A DNA stretch of 64,000 nucleotides, from NCBI GenBank assembly GCA_023374025.1, contig SIJG01000151.1, forward strand, positions 102,233 through 166,232. Direction: 5' to 3'. Made by a program: the position numbers and the translations under genes. The notes beneath the pieces were generated by a model. That model did no database searches and was not told the origin of the DNA. It saw only the letters and a list, made by a program, of their open reading frames with translations. Positions within the stretch are counted from its first letter, which is position 1. Each line of letters begins with the position of its first letter. The DNA is from Heterodera schachtii (Eukaryota; Nematoda; Chromadorea; Rhabditida; Heteroderidae). This document shows positions 24,417 through 35,467 of this stretch, in pieces.

Positions 24417-26170
24417 GCCAAATTTAATTTGAAATTTGGCCCAAAGGCTTCGATTTCATTGCCAATTCTCATCAAAGAAACAAATGGGAACAATTCATTA
24501 AAAACAGAATTTGGTAAATTGTCGACCCAATAGAAAGGATCTGAGAAAAGATAATATTTGGATTAGTGAATTGGGCTAAAGTTGCGAAAATTGTTTTAAA
24601 ATTTATTATTATTTTATATTGTTATTTTAACAAACCCTGACGCCGTCCATTTTTGGTGAAGAAAAACTGCCGAGTGGCCAAATTAAGGCCACATCCGACT
24701 ATATCATTTTGCTTGAAGGAATATTCATTTTTAGCTTTTTAATAATGAAATTCGCCGTTAATGCAAAAAGCGCCTCCGCTTAAATAGGCATAAGTGCCAA
24801 AGTTGGGTATTTCTTCCAATATTTTCTGCTGTTTGGCGGCGAATCCGAAAAAGGCTGACACAAAGAAGAACTAAAATAAATTTAAAAAGATAGCAAAATA
24901 AATAACATATTATTATTTTTTATATTATATTGAATTTATCTGATAATATTTAGGATAATAAATGCTGTTACTTTGGCATTTTTTGACCGAAATTTCAAAG
25001 TAAAAAAAGCCAGACAAATCCTTATCAAATAAAATTGGATTGGTAGCAAAGACAGAGCGACATAAAACTTCATTTAAAAATAAAATAATATTTATGTATT
25101 AAACTTTAAAAAAAAATACTTTCTTTTCCCTTATGAATGACCGTCAAATTTTTGACATCAGTGATTTCGAGTGCGTCCTGCTGACAAGAATTGACCATAA
25201 TTAATGAATCATTTTAAATTTAAATTGTAATAAAATTATTTTAATAAAATAATTTTTATAGTTCTTTTAATTATTCATTCACCATTTCCATCTGCTTTTC
25301 TTTATTGTCCTTTTCCGATGCATAGTTTTTTCTCTTCTGTTCATTTTGCAAATGTTCGATTTGGTAGATAGAAACTAAAAAATTAGTTAATTAAATATTT
25401 AAATTTCATTTAGGCAAAAAATATTTGACAGTAACTAAAATAATAACAGTTGCGGTAGGTACAGTAATCGTTGCTCTCTCATTTTCTTTTTTTACCATTT
25501 TGCTTTTGATTTTCCATTTCCATTTTGTCAACTTTCGTCTGCAAATTTACAATTTGTCCCATCAATATGAATTTTATTCGAGCATTTTAATATTCTCGCT
25601 GAATTTAAGCGTAAAAGAGAATTTAAATTGGTTTTAAATATTCCTCGTCTAATTTTTCGAATTATTTTCCCATAAATATTTGATTCTTTTCACTTTTAAA
25701 CGCATTCTTTGAGAATTTTTGAAAATTACGTTTTTCTGCAGTTGCTCCAACTTGTCCATGTACTGCTCCTCCTTCTCGTCCATTTTTGCCTGCATTTTCT
25801 CGTTTTCTTTTTTCATTTTCCCATTCTCCGCTTCGATTTTTGCCAACAGTGCATTCGTTTCCTGCTGCTTCAACTTTTCTTGGAGTCCCTTCTGAAATTA
25901 AATTAATAATAATTAGAAATTCCCATTTGATTCTCATAAAATTACTCTTTCTTTAATAAGACTCACATTTTGAGCTCCAATTTAGTATTTTTCAATAACA
26001 ATTTCATTTTGGCAAACTTTTCATTAAATTCCTAAAAAAATTTGCAATAAAAAACTAAATTAATTTTTGATAAATTTCAAATTTTTCTATTTTTTTGTAA
26101 TTTTCCTCCTTCAATTGTTGCTGATCATTGAATTGTTCACCATTTGTTTTAACAATATCAAAATATTCAA
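24417..26170 (-). pseudogene. Coiled-coil/SPRY gene 3, in-frame stop
   Basis: Recognisable exons on the minus strand run from about 26160: several coiled-coil exons (EQFNDQQQLKEE; EFNEKFAKMKLLLKNTKLEL; LLAKIEAENGKMKKENEKMQ; KVDKMEMENQKQN; IEHLQNEQKRKN), then SPRY exons at about 25200-25120 (NSCQQDALEITDVKN), about 25066-24970, 24870-24636 and 24540-24417. The 24870 exon has a premature TAA at 24741-24739 after GEFHY, then continues in frame with [18 protein letters not shown]. The last exon is intact and ends NLATL. Some exon phases do not match. The long coiled coil would make this an extended member of the family if it is expressed. Confidence 0.65.
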
Positions 26171-26539
26171 TTCATAATAATTCATTTCTGAAAATATAAG
26201 CATTTTTATTCGATTAAGTACCGTTTCCGAAAAATTTTAAATTTTCTACGGCTTACTCTTTTCGAATTACCAAAATCATCATATGAAAAATCGCCTTATT
26301 TGTTGAATCGCTTGAAAATAACATTTTTCAAATTTCTTATAACTGTCAAATTGTATTTGATGATGGGATGGATGAGTTAATTTTTGAATACTGTTTTTAT
26401 TTTAAAATAATTTTCAAACAAATAAAATAAAAATATATTAATAAAAATGAAGTGAAAAATAGCTTAAACAAATTGAAGAAGTAATAAATGAACATCTGAC
26501 TGCTGACTTCTTTTGCTTTTGTTCACATTTTATAGGGGT

Positions 26540-26850
26540 CAATTAACATAATTAAGGGCAAAAATGATGACTCAAAAATTGGAGAAGAGCAAAAAAAACG
26601 AAAAATATAATATTTGACTGATTTTCCATGCATTTTTTTGTCATTATAAATTATTAATTTTTATAAATTATAATTATCTAGCAAAACAGTGACCTAAAAA
26701 GTAGAGACCGGATAAGAGGGTTGGTCGGTCGGTTTCGGTTAAAAACCGAAAAAAACCGAAACTGAAAAAACCGAAAAACTCAAAAAATTCTCGGTCGGTC
26801 GGTTTCGGTTAAAAAACTGAAACCGAAAAAAAAATTTTCGGTTTTTTTGA
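26540..26850. promoter_or_regulatory. Upstream blocks of SPRY gene 3 and a GGTCGGTTTCGGTT repeat
   Basis: Two GGCAAAA..GTGAC-type blocks (near 26555 and 26685) repeat those upstream of SPRY gene 2. They are followed at 26715-26850 by duplicated GGTCGGTCGGTTTCGGTT words with complementary AAAACCGAAA tracts, which look like a small repeat element. Regulatory function is inferred only from position. Confidence 0.3.
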
Positions 26851-27318
26851 TTTTGTTTATTTTTTCCCAAAAAGCAATAAACCAATTTTTATTAACACAA
26901 AAATACTCTTTTATATTTACGCAGATTTAAAGGACTTTTTTGCTTCTTCTGCAGGGCTACCAAGTGTCCTGAATTTATTCAATGATTTCATCAAAATCTT
27001 TTCATGTCATTTTACAACGTTTTTTACGGCGCGCTTTTTTCAAAGAATTTTGGTGAACAGGGGGGCGGGAGGCAGGCGTCCGGCGGTGCCGATAAGCGCC
27101 GCCGGGAAAAATTTGCAATTTTTGATACGATTTGTTAAGAAAATTTGTCCAAAAATGACTAAATTTAAACCACAAAAATGCTGATTTTGAAAATTTTCAT
27201 GGGAGCCCTGTGTTTAACGTTAAATCTGCTAAAAATATGGGCAAAATTCTCAAAATTCGCCACAGCGGAGCCTATTGGCACAACCTGACCCTAAAATTCT
27301 TAATTTTCCTTATTTTTA

Positions 27319-27540
27319 TTAAAAACATAAAATTACATTATATATATATATAATCATCGTATCCTTGTACAAATCTTTTGCATATTTTTTCTTCGCATGG
27401 TAATAAATCAACAAAAGCCTTAATGATTCTGTCAATTTTATACTCGTGCCATGAATTCTCTCTTCAGAATTTTGGGAAAAAAGCCATCTCAAATTTATAT
27501 CGTCCAATGTTAAATGAGTCATAACAATAAGCAAAACCAA
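27319..27540 (-). CDS. Short open frame of unknown status
   Basis: An open frame of about 73 codons has protein-like composition (HLTLDDINLRWLFSQNSEER, SLRLLLIYYHAKKKYAKDLY). It diverges from the secreted-protein gene at 27733. I recognise no domain and found no linked exons. It may be a gene fragment. Confidence 0.2.
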   Translation of the reverse strand: MVLLIVMTHLTLDDINLRWLFSQNSEERIHGTSIKLTESLRLLLIYYHAKKKYAKDLYKDTMIIYIYNVILCF

Positions 27541-27732
27541 ATTATGCGAAAGTAAAATAATGAATAATATTTAATTTTCCATACAGCTGATGAATCATTC
27601 ACACTAATGAAAATTGAGTATAGTCCAAACAGAAATCTCCATTATCATTTGAACATCAAATAAATAATAAATTATTATAATAGTTTTATTATTTCAAAAA
27701 ATAAAATTTCATATTAAAAATTGCTGCTGAAA

Positions 27733-28383
27733 ATGTGCCGTATTTTTCTGCTAATTGTCCTATTTGCCTGCTGCTGTTTTATTTGTAGGGATATGATAAA
27801 TAAAAATTATAAAAATTAGCTGATCTATTTTTTATTTAGCAAATCAGATCCGATGCCGCTCGGAAATTGTTGGCACTGTTACCGAAGAAAACAAAGCCGT
27901 TGTTCACTTGACGCCTAATCCATCCAATCTTAACCTTGAGTGTCCAGACAATAGTTATACTTATTGTAGTGCTGCCCAATGCTTTAAAAGTTTGAGTGTA
28001 TGCATTAAAAAATCCGTACTCTCGAAGTATACAAAAACACGACCTAATTAACATTTTAACTCATAGAAGAGGGACATTTCACGGTCTATACCTGCACCAA
28101 TATGTCCTACTTACAACAAATAAGACGATGTGACAAATCGTTCGAGGATTTGATGGCTGTACAAGAATGCGTGGCAAAAACCGGGATGGACACAGCGGCA
28201 TGTAATAATTCACAAGCGAATGATCCGAAATTTGAGGGTTTATACGGAGGATACACATGCGAAAAATGCATTATTGGCGAACAAAACAAGGCCAACAGCA
28301 ACGAAAATTACAAATTGTATAGTCCAACCGCGAAACCATCGACACCGAATACGGCAACCAATGCCAATGAACTGGGTAACTAA
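27733..28383 (+). CDS. Small secreted cysteine-rich protein (novel, effector-like)
   Basis: Exons 27733-27784, 27840-27995 and 28067-28383, with GT-AG junctions, total 525 bases and 174 residues. The N-terminus MCRIFLLIVLFACCCFIS is a clear signal peptide. The mature part has ten cysteines (NQIRC, LECPDN, TYCSAAQC, YTCTN, RRCDK, QECVA, AACNN, YTCEKC), suggesting up to five disulfides, and a Thr/Asn/Pro-rich tail. I recognise no domain. In a plant-parasitic nematode this architecture would make it a candidate secreted effector, but that is inference. A foldback MITE has inserted directly after the stop codon, duplicating the last ten bases of the locus. Confidence 0.65.
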
Positions 28384-28384
28384 C

Positions 28385-28750
28385 GGTGGGGGTCGACTGG
28401 GCGGCGCCAGCCAACTGGGCACCAGCCCGGTTTTTAGAGCATAACTCTTTTCATAGTTGTCCGAATTGAATAAATTAAGAACATTCGATAGCCCTATGTA
28501 TTCTCTATTTGCATGTAAAAAATAGAAAAATTTCATGAAGTTTCAGAAAAGTTATGGCCAAAAAAACTAGACAAACTGGGTTTTCCGAAAATTTTTGGCC
28601 ATATCTTTTATAAAACTTAATGAAATGTTTCGATTTTTTACATGCTAATAGAGAATACATAGGGCTATCGAATGCTTTTAAATTCGTTCAATTTGGACAA
28701 CTATGAAAAGAGTTATGCTCCAAAAACCGGGCTGGCGCCCAGTCGTCTCC
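28385..28750. mobile_element. Foldback MITE, GGCGCCAGCC type, 10-base duplication
   Basis: The ends carry CGACTGGGCGGCGCCAGCC and its mirror near 28730. The interior is the palindromic core (ACATTCGATAGCCCTATGTA against its complement). GGTAACTAAC is present on both sides (28375-28384 and 28751-28760). The left duplicate contains the stop codon of the secreted-protein gene. Confidence 0.8.
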
Positions 28751-28760
28751 GGTAACTAAC

Positions 28761-30376
28761 ACAAAGCTGAAATAAAAATTTTCTAAAAAACTGCGGCAAA
28801 TTGAAAAATTCAACGTTCTCAATTTTTTATTGAATCATATATATCACTCGGCGCCTCTGTTTGTCTCTAACGGATAAATCAGAGTTGTCAGTAACTTAGA
28901 ATTCAATATTTGTAATTGTTTAGAAATTTTTGTGCCGATTAATGTTGATGATTACCGTAGTGGAACCGCCTGCATTAGCCCGAAGCCACTCTTCATTATT
29001 GTTGCTTTTGGTTGTTATTTTTTAATTGTCGTTTAAATGTTTTATTTTTAGCAATTTTGGCAATCATTGGCGTCCGAATTCATGACAAAATGTTTGGGTA
29101 GAAGTGAAAATGTCCAAATGGAAAATCCTTTGAAAAAATAGATATATAATTGTTTATCTATCAGGAAAAATAATTTCCGTTATTGTAATATTTTTGAATT
29201 ATATTTGGCCAATTAAATGCCTTAACTCATTTATCAATGTTTATTTCGCTCATGGGCAAAATGCTTTCAATAAACAGTAATAAAAAGAAAAATCCAAAAA
29301 TTAATTGAACTATATAGAAAACTAAAAAAGGGTTACTTCTCAATTGTTCATATGGAATAAAAGAATTTTAATCGGAATTCAAAAGTTATATTAGAGCAAG
29401 GACCCGATCAAAGAAATTTCAAAATCAGAACAGTTTGTAAAATTGTTGTTATTTAATAAAAATCAGCGAATTTTAAAAAACGTTTTAATTAAAATGAAAC
29501 CGATTATTAGAATTTAACCCTCCAAATTAGAAAATTTCTAATAAATTAGAACAGGTTGTATTATGAAAGTAGCTCAAAAATAGCATTTAAAAATCAATGA
29601 ATTTTCAAAGCCTGTCTTAAAAATGTCTGATAAAACCAAAGAAATTAAATTTTATTTATGAATTTACTAAGAATTAATCAAAATCCCAATAATTCGGCCT
29701 TATTTTAAATGAATTTTATTCGAACAATTATTATTATTTTCTTAATGAATCAAATTTTTCTTTTTTAAACAGCCTAAAACTGCAAATTTAACCAAATATT
29801 TGGTTATTTTTTTTAAACAAAATCTGTAAACAAATCGTATTATAAATACAAAATTTTTCCTGTCGGCACCAATCTGCACCACCGGCCCCGTCCTGGAACA
29901 ATCCTGATCTGAAGAGCTCTCGAATTATAGCAACAATGTTGGATTTGGTTGACAAAGAAAAAAGTTATAGTCCTAAAACATGCTGCGGCACAAACCTGAC
30001 GGCCCAAACATAGGGGCCCAATTCCCTCTTTCCATGACTATACACACCGTTTCAAAAAACGAGAGATGAACCAATAAAGAGAGAGTGCAGAGAAAAAAAC
30101 ATCTCTCATTTTGGCGTACTATTTCTTTGTCTCTGTTAATAGAGAAAAACTGAATTTACTTCATTCTGTTTAAAATTTTTTCTACTTGTTAAATCCGCTT
30201 CAAATTTTGCATAACGATAGAGAAAAATTTTCTGCATCTAGTTATAGGTCAGGTTAATTTGAAAATGGGTTGATTCGAAAAGTTATTCAAAAAAAAAAAA
30301 AAAATTTTTTCGCATGCTCATATCTTTTTTCTAACTCATCAAATTGTTTAGGCAAATTGTGCTAATTGTCACAAAA
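28761..30376. other. Intergenic stretch, no gene seen
   Basis: AT-rich sequence without a supported gene. It holds a GC-rich palindromic word at 29860-29888 and a half core module near 29930-29985. The last 60 bases precede the start of F-box-like copy 2. Confidence 0.5.
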
Positions 30377-31679
30377 ATGAACCGACGGTAAAATGATTTA
30401 TAGAAAAATTCATCATTTATTTAACTAAACTGTTTTCCCATTTCAGTTGGTTATGTAATGATGTTTGGATGGACATCTTCCCATCCTTTGACCATGCCCA
30501 ACTCGGCCTCAAATTGGCACTTCTCTCTCCACGTTTCAACGCGTTGGTGGACAAACATTTCGATGGCAAAAGCGAATTAACAATTTGGAGACAATTCGCA
30601 ATTCGCAAGGACAAAGGATTAGAACCGAAACTGTCTGCACTGTTTGATGGCAAATCTGTGGAATTTCCATTGCCCAATTGTCCGTTACCCAGCAAACTCG
30701 CTTTAAATGCCTTCAGATGTGGTAATTAAAACCAAAGCTTTACTACAATAAAAAGCAATCATCCCATTTTCACAGGTACATTGATCACTCCGTCATCGCT
30801 TTTCTTCGTTTAAATCAGCAAATTTTCGACAAAAGAGGCATCTCTTTACATTTGTTATGGCTTTCTTCACCACACACCACGGATGACCAGCCAATTTGGG
30901 ACGTTTTTGTTCCTGAAATATGGCCCATTTTTACGACAAACATTCGCCACTTGGGCTTTACCGGTGGTTATCATTTGGACAATTTGCGTCGTCGCACTTC
31001 GCCGACAATTCTCACCGACTTAAAACTGCTGGATCTAATCCATTCACTTGGTCTGTTGCCCGCTGCGATTGGTGCTGATTTTGATGGGCCAAATGCAACT
31101 GCTGGCCAAGCGTTGTCCAAATGGTTGCAAACTCCGAGAAAAGATGGCCAACCCAAGCAATTGCATTGCGAACTTTTGAACGAACAAACGTACTTCGATT
31201 GGGTCAACAGTTTCAAGGAGGTGTGGTCTCTTACTGATTTTGATTGCCTCTATTTTTGTTTTTCAAATTGTTTAGGAATTTCTCCGTGCCATTTCTTGCG
31301 TCAGTTACGAAATTCATTTTACTGTTCATGCGACGTCAATTGTGCCATTTGAATTGGTGAACGAACAGACAAAGGAAAAGCTGACATTGGCCAAAACAAA
31401 GAAAACGGACAATTGGATAATGAAACGATGCAAAATTGGGGAGACAGCGGCGGTTCAGCAGCAAAAGATAGATGAAAATTGCGGCAAATGGAACAATGTG
31501 TTCTTTTTGCTTTTCAGTGGCACTAATTGCATTGGGTGAGCAATTAAAAAGAGATTTGATTTTACTGAAATAATTAAAATTGTGCTTAATTTAGCCCATT
31601 GTCTCCGCCACCACCAGCAAAAGAAGAAGAAGCGGGACAAAGCATCACAAAAGGGCCGTCTTCTGCTGACAATGAGTGA
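30377..31679 (+). pseudogene. F-box-like protein, copy 2 (one-base frame break)
   Basis: Exons 30377-30387 (the same 11-base first exon), 30447-30721, 30776-31220, 31276-31535 and 31595-31679. The sequence starts MNRRWLCNDVWMDIFPSFD and keeps PRFNALVDKHFDGK, YIDHSVIAFL, RHLGFTGGYHLDNLRRRTSP, QALSKWLQTPRK, VPFELVN and SGTNCIG. Compared with copy 1, one base is missing just before the donor of exon 2 (about 30700), so the exon 2 to exon 3 junction is out of phase. Apart from that base the gene looks intact, so either a recent pseudogene or an assembly error is possible. Introns here are compact, unlike copy 1. Family role: putative SCF substrate adaptor. Confidence 0.65.
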
Positions 31680-32054
31680 CGGACAAAACAACAAAAACAG
31701 TGATCATCCGCAGCAGAAATTAATTAATTGGGAAGAATGATCGATCATAATTCATCAAATCAGTGATAAAATGTATTTTATGAAGAAACACCTCTCAAAT
31801 ATGTAAATAAATCGGATGTATAAAAACCGCCACAATATTGACCCGAAACAGAAAATACACCCCTATGAAGCCTCAGAAATTTTTTAATTAGCCATGAAAA
31901 TCTTTTTTTTAAACTTTTTCTATACATTTAAGAAAAAAGCGTTTTTAAAATACGGTAGTGCTTATGACGATTTGTAAGGAATCCTGCCAAATTCGAAACC
32001 GGAACCCTGATCGAACAAAAAACCGATATTTAATTTACGACAAAATTTAAAATT

Positions 32055-32110
32055 AAGCTTAGGCTTCAGCTTTGGCTTAGGCTTCTGCCTAGGCTTAAGC
32101 ATAAGCCTAG
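32055..32110. repeat. Degenerate six-base repeat resembling TTAGGC
   Basis: Read in sixes the tract runs CTTAGG, CTTCAG, CTTTGG, CTTAGG, CTTCTG, CCTAGG, CTTAAG, CATAAG. This is a decayed version of a rotation of the nematode telomere unit TTAGGC. It is short, so a chance origin is possible. Confidence 0.4.
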
Positions 32111-32111
32111 C

Positions 32112-32833
32112 CTGGGACCTATTTCAATTCGGATCAATTCCTCGACTTGATGACTTGATTTTTGCGACATCGACTGCAAAGATTCTGTTTCAATTAAATC
32201 GAGTAAAAAATCGAGTGCCGCACTCGATTTTGGCATCAAGTCCTATTTTTCTTGTTTCAATTAATCAAGTCGTCAAGTCGAGGACTTGATCATCAAGTCA
32301 AGTGTAAAATCGACTGCGGCACTCGATTTTTCACTCGATTTTTTAATTTTTGTTTCATTTCCCAAAATTTTAGGAATTTGTTAGGGCTCCCTGCTACTGA
32401 TGTTTCGTCACTAAAATAAAATTTTAAAAAATTAATTAAATAGTTTTTAATGCTTTTTAAATGATTTATAAAAAAAATAATAATTTCGGAAATTTTTTTT
32501 TTATTTGTTTTTATTTTAATAGTGAGTTTTGGATTTTATAGTTAGTTTTTGATTTTTTTTTTAAGCTTAACCCGACCCTTTATTCTAATTAAGTATGCCA
32601 TTTTGAAATTTGTTTTTGTGTACATCGAGTGCAAAAATCAAGTCGAGTCTTTAAAATGTAATTGAAACATAAATTTATTTACTCGGTGTTAAATTCTTAC
32701 ACTCGATGATGAATTTACATCAAGTGTGGTTCAACACTCGATGAGATCAAGTAATAAATAAAAATTAATTGAAACAAAACACTCGATTTGTTCATCAAGT
32801 CGAGGACTTGATCCGAATTGAAATAGGTCCCTG
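32112..32833. mobile_element. 722-base inverted-repeat element with ATCAAGTC words
   Basis: GGGACCTATTTCAATTCGGA at the left end is mirrored as TCCGAATTGAAATAGGTCCC at the right. Inside, near both ends, are many TCAAGTCGAGGACTTGAT-type self-complementary words. No reading frame is present. The CTGGGACC/CAGGGACC tips hint at hAT but no target duplication was found. Confidence 0.7.
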
Positions 32834-32947
32834 CACGAAATTAAACTGAGAAAGTTTCTGAAGGGCAAGATATTACGTGCATTAGTCGTTTTTTTTTTGC
32901 ATATTTTGAATTTTGTCGAGAATTAATTTAGCCTTTACATATTTTAT

Positions 32948-34915
32948 GGTGTGCATACATTTCGCCAACTGACATCTCGCCAACTGACATTTCGCCAACT
33001 CAGCCAAAAACATTCATTTCGCCAACTCAGCCAAAAACATTCATTTCGCCAACTCAGTCAAAAACATTCATTTCGCCAACTCAGTCAAAAACATTCATTT
33101 CGCCAACTGACATTTCGCCAACTGATTAAAAAATAAATTTTTACGGAATTGGAAAACTGTTCAGATATCATATACATCATCATCCTTTCTATTTTTTATG
33201 CTACATTTTTAGAATTTATATTTTTTCTATTCCGATTATATTAAGAAATGCCAACTGTTGGCGAAATTCTTGAGAGTTTGCGAAAGCCAATTAAACGGCC
33301 CAGAAATCCAACAAATGAAGACAGCGTACTGAATGCTGAGAGGACGGCCGCAGAACAACAAATGGAAGGTGTATCGACCAGCAATGATTTGAACGTCGGT
33401 AAGAGCGATGATGAAGAAAATTGTGAGCCTGTTCATTTCCAACGTGGCAAAACAATCCGAGGAGCGCTTTGTATTTGGCACCAAGGTGTTAATAATTTTT
33501 TTTGGTTTTTAATTTTATTTTTCAGGCTTTCACGAGCGATGAATCCGTCCTCATTTATGACAGCCGCGAAGTGAGGGCAGGACAGTCCAATGTCGTACCG
33601 ATTTTTAGCCACAGCAAGGCGTGTCTTATTTATTTTCTTTTTTAAATCATTTTAATTTTAGCTGTTATCAATGCTCAAACAAAATCGTTGGTGGAGCCTC
33701 GACGGCACTTTCCGCAGTGCACCAAAGCCTTGGACGCAAGTGTTCGTCATCGGCTGTTACGTGAACAATCGCATGGTCGTCGCAGCGCAAGCTTTATTGC
33801 CTGGTAAAGCGTCAAAGTATTACGCGGAAGTCCTTCAACAACTGAAGCATTCCATTGATCCGATCCGGCCAATTAAAGGCAAGAAAAACTACACAATAAC
33901 TTTAATAATTACTATTTAAGTGATGTGCGACTTCGAAACAGGAATGCTGAAGGCAATGCGGCATGTCTTCCTGTTATGCGAGCGCTCCGGCTGCAACTTC
34001 CACATGGCTCAGGCCTTGTTCAGAAAAGCGAGGAGCATGGGCATTTTTCATTTATTTGGCGAAAACAATGCCGAAGCACTGGGTCAAAGAAAATCGGTTC
34101 ACAAAACATTCAGTTAGGTTTTTTGATTAGCAAGTCTTTTTTTCAGTTTTTTAAAATCAGATCAGTCCTCTCGTTGGCACTCATTCCTCCATTTTACATT
34201 CGCCAAGCATTTACAACCATTATCAATGAAGCACCGTTTGGAGTTCAAGGATGGCTGGCGTATTTTGGCAAAAACTACATTGGTGCCACTCAATTCGAGA
34301 TTGACCATGGAGCGGAGGCATGCAGATGTAGGACGCTTATTTCTTCGACGCACTCGAAGCACAACTCGTAAATGCAACTATTTTGTCATGAAATTTATGA
34401 AAATTTTTATCAATTTTAGCGTTCAGTGTGTCCCAGGCCTTTGAATCGGAAGAAGGATTGACAAATTCTTTGCACCTGCTCGGGCTCGTGATGCAAGGCT
34501 TTGCGGAGGGACTTCACGTCCGTGGAAATTCAGAGAGTGGTGAAGAAACTGAGGCCGATGAAAATTGATTTTAAACATTTTCATATTTTATTGTTTTTTT
34601 TTGATATTTTATATATTTTATGAAGATTTCTTTCTTTGAAGCACTTTTAAAATAAAATTAATATCATTATATAGTTAAAATTCAATTTTCGACTAGTTGG
34701 CGAAATTAGTTGGCGAAATGTCAGATTTTGGCTGAGTTGGCGAAATGAATGTTTTTGGCTGAGTTGGCGAAATGAATGTTGGCGAGATGTCAGTTGGCGA
34801 GGTGTCAAGTTGGCGAAATGTCAGTTGGCGAAATGTCAGATTTTGGCTGAGTTGGCGAAATGAATGTTTTTAGGTTAGTTGGCGAAATGTCAAGTTGGCG
34901 AAATGTAGTCGTGCC
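32948..34915 (+). mobile_element. MULE with tandem-repeat inverted ends (FB/NOF-like)
   Basis: TATTTTAT flanks the element at 32940-32947 and 34916-34923. The ends are inverted repeats (ACATTTCGCCAACT near both tips) built of tandem copies of a unit of about 27 bases containing TTTCGCCAACTCAGCCAAAA: about seven TTTCGCC words on the left (32960-33125) and about ten on the right (34694-34910). Between them lies a spliced MULE-type transposase gene. Long tandem-repeat ends joined to a MULE transposase is the architecture of Drosophila FB/NOF. Confidence 0.85.
33248..34568 (+). pseudogene. MULE transposase (possibly frame-damaged)
   Basis: Exons are about 33248-33484, 33524-33620, 33662-33878, 33921-34114 and further pieces to the stop at 34566-34568. 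The MULE core is clear: SLDGTFRSAPKPWTQVFVIG, ALLPGKASKYY, VMCDFETGMLKAM and CNFHMAQALFRKA. The first two acidic residues of the DDE triad are visible (LDGTF, CDFE). The intron after PIRPIK appears to use a GC donor (GCAAGA). The end of exon 1 must change frame to join exon 2 (ERFVFGTK then AFTSDESVLIYD), and the joins near 34115-34180 and 34330 are unclear. The enzyme would cut and paste this element and perhaps related foldback MITEs. Probably recently inactivated. Confidence 0.75.
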
Positions 34916-35024
34916 TATTTTATACCTAACTTTTTTATATGTCGGTATGTCTTTGTGATTTTTGGATAGCTTGTCAAGAGCTTTCGACTAAACTTGGCTC
35001 AGACGCAACTGGCCCGTTTCGACA

Positions 35025-35200
35025 CCTGCTGCTGGGTGGAGCAGGCCGTTTTCGCGTGGGGCGGAGTTTTTTGGACTAACTTTTTCATTGCCAACCAAAA
35101 AACATTCTTTGTATTATTCGAGAGCCCTTCATTGATCTATTAGCCTGCAAAATTCCAAAAAATTTCGTTCAGTATAAAAAAAAGTTCGAGCCAAAGATTC
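35025..35200. repeat. Half core module with GGCCGTTTTCGCG end
   Basis: A single arm of the core module is present: ATTATTCGAGAGCCCTTC, then TATTAGCCTGCAAAATTCC. The other arm is missing; a sequencing gap follows 110 bases later. Confidence 0.55.
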
Positions 35201-35310
35201 ATCTGACAAATGAGAAAAAAAGTGTCTCTTTGCGATTGGGTCAAATTATTGCCGGACGGCGGAGGGTAAAAAAGAGCAAAAATGACCCAAATAAAATGAA
35301 TAAATATATA

Positions 35311-35404
35311 NNNNNNNNNNNNNNNNNNNNNNNNNNNNNNNNNNNNNNNNNNNNNNNNNNNNNNNNNNNNNNNNNNNNNNNNNNNNNNNNNNNNNNNNNN
35401 NNNN
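35311..35404. other. Assembly gap (94 N)
   Basis: A run of N. Nothing can be said about its content; the open frame crossing it is meaningless. Confidence 1.
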
Positions 35405-35467
35405 TTTTTCTTTAAAAATTATTTTTTAATAATAATCTGATAGAGAACGATTGAGGTTATTAAAGAT

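Noticed and set aside
33236..33484. Minus-strand frame of 82 codons over the transposase start
   Set aside because: Antisense shadow of the plus-strand transposase exon, which has family motifs.
35230..35415. Open frame across the N gap
   Set aside because: It consists mostly of undetermined residues.
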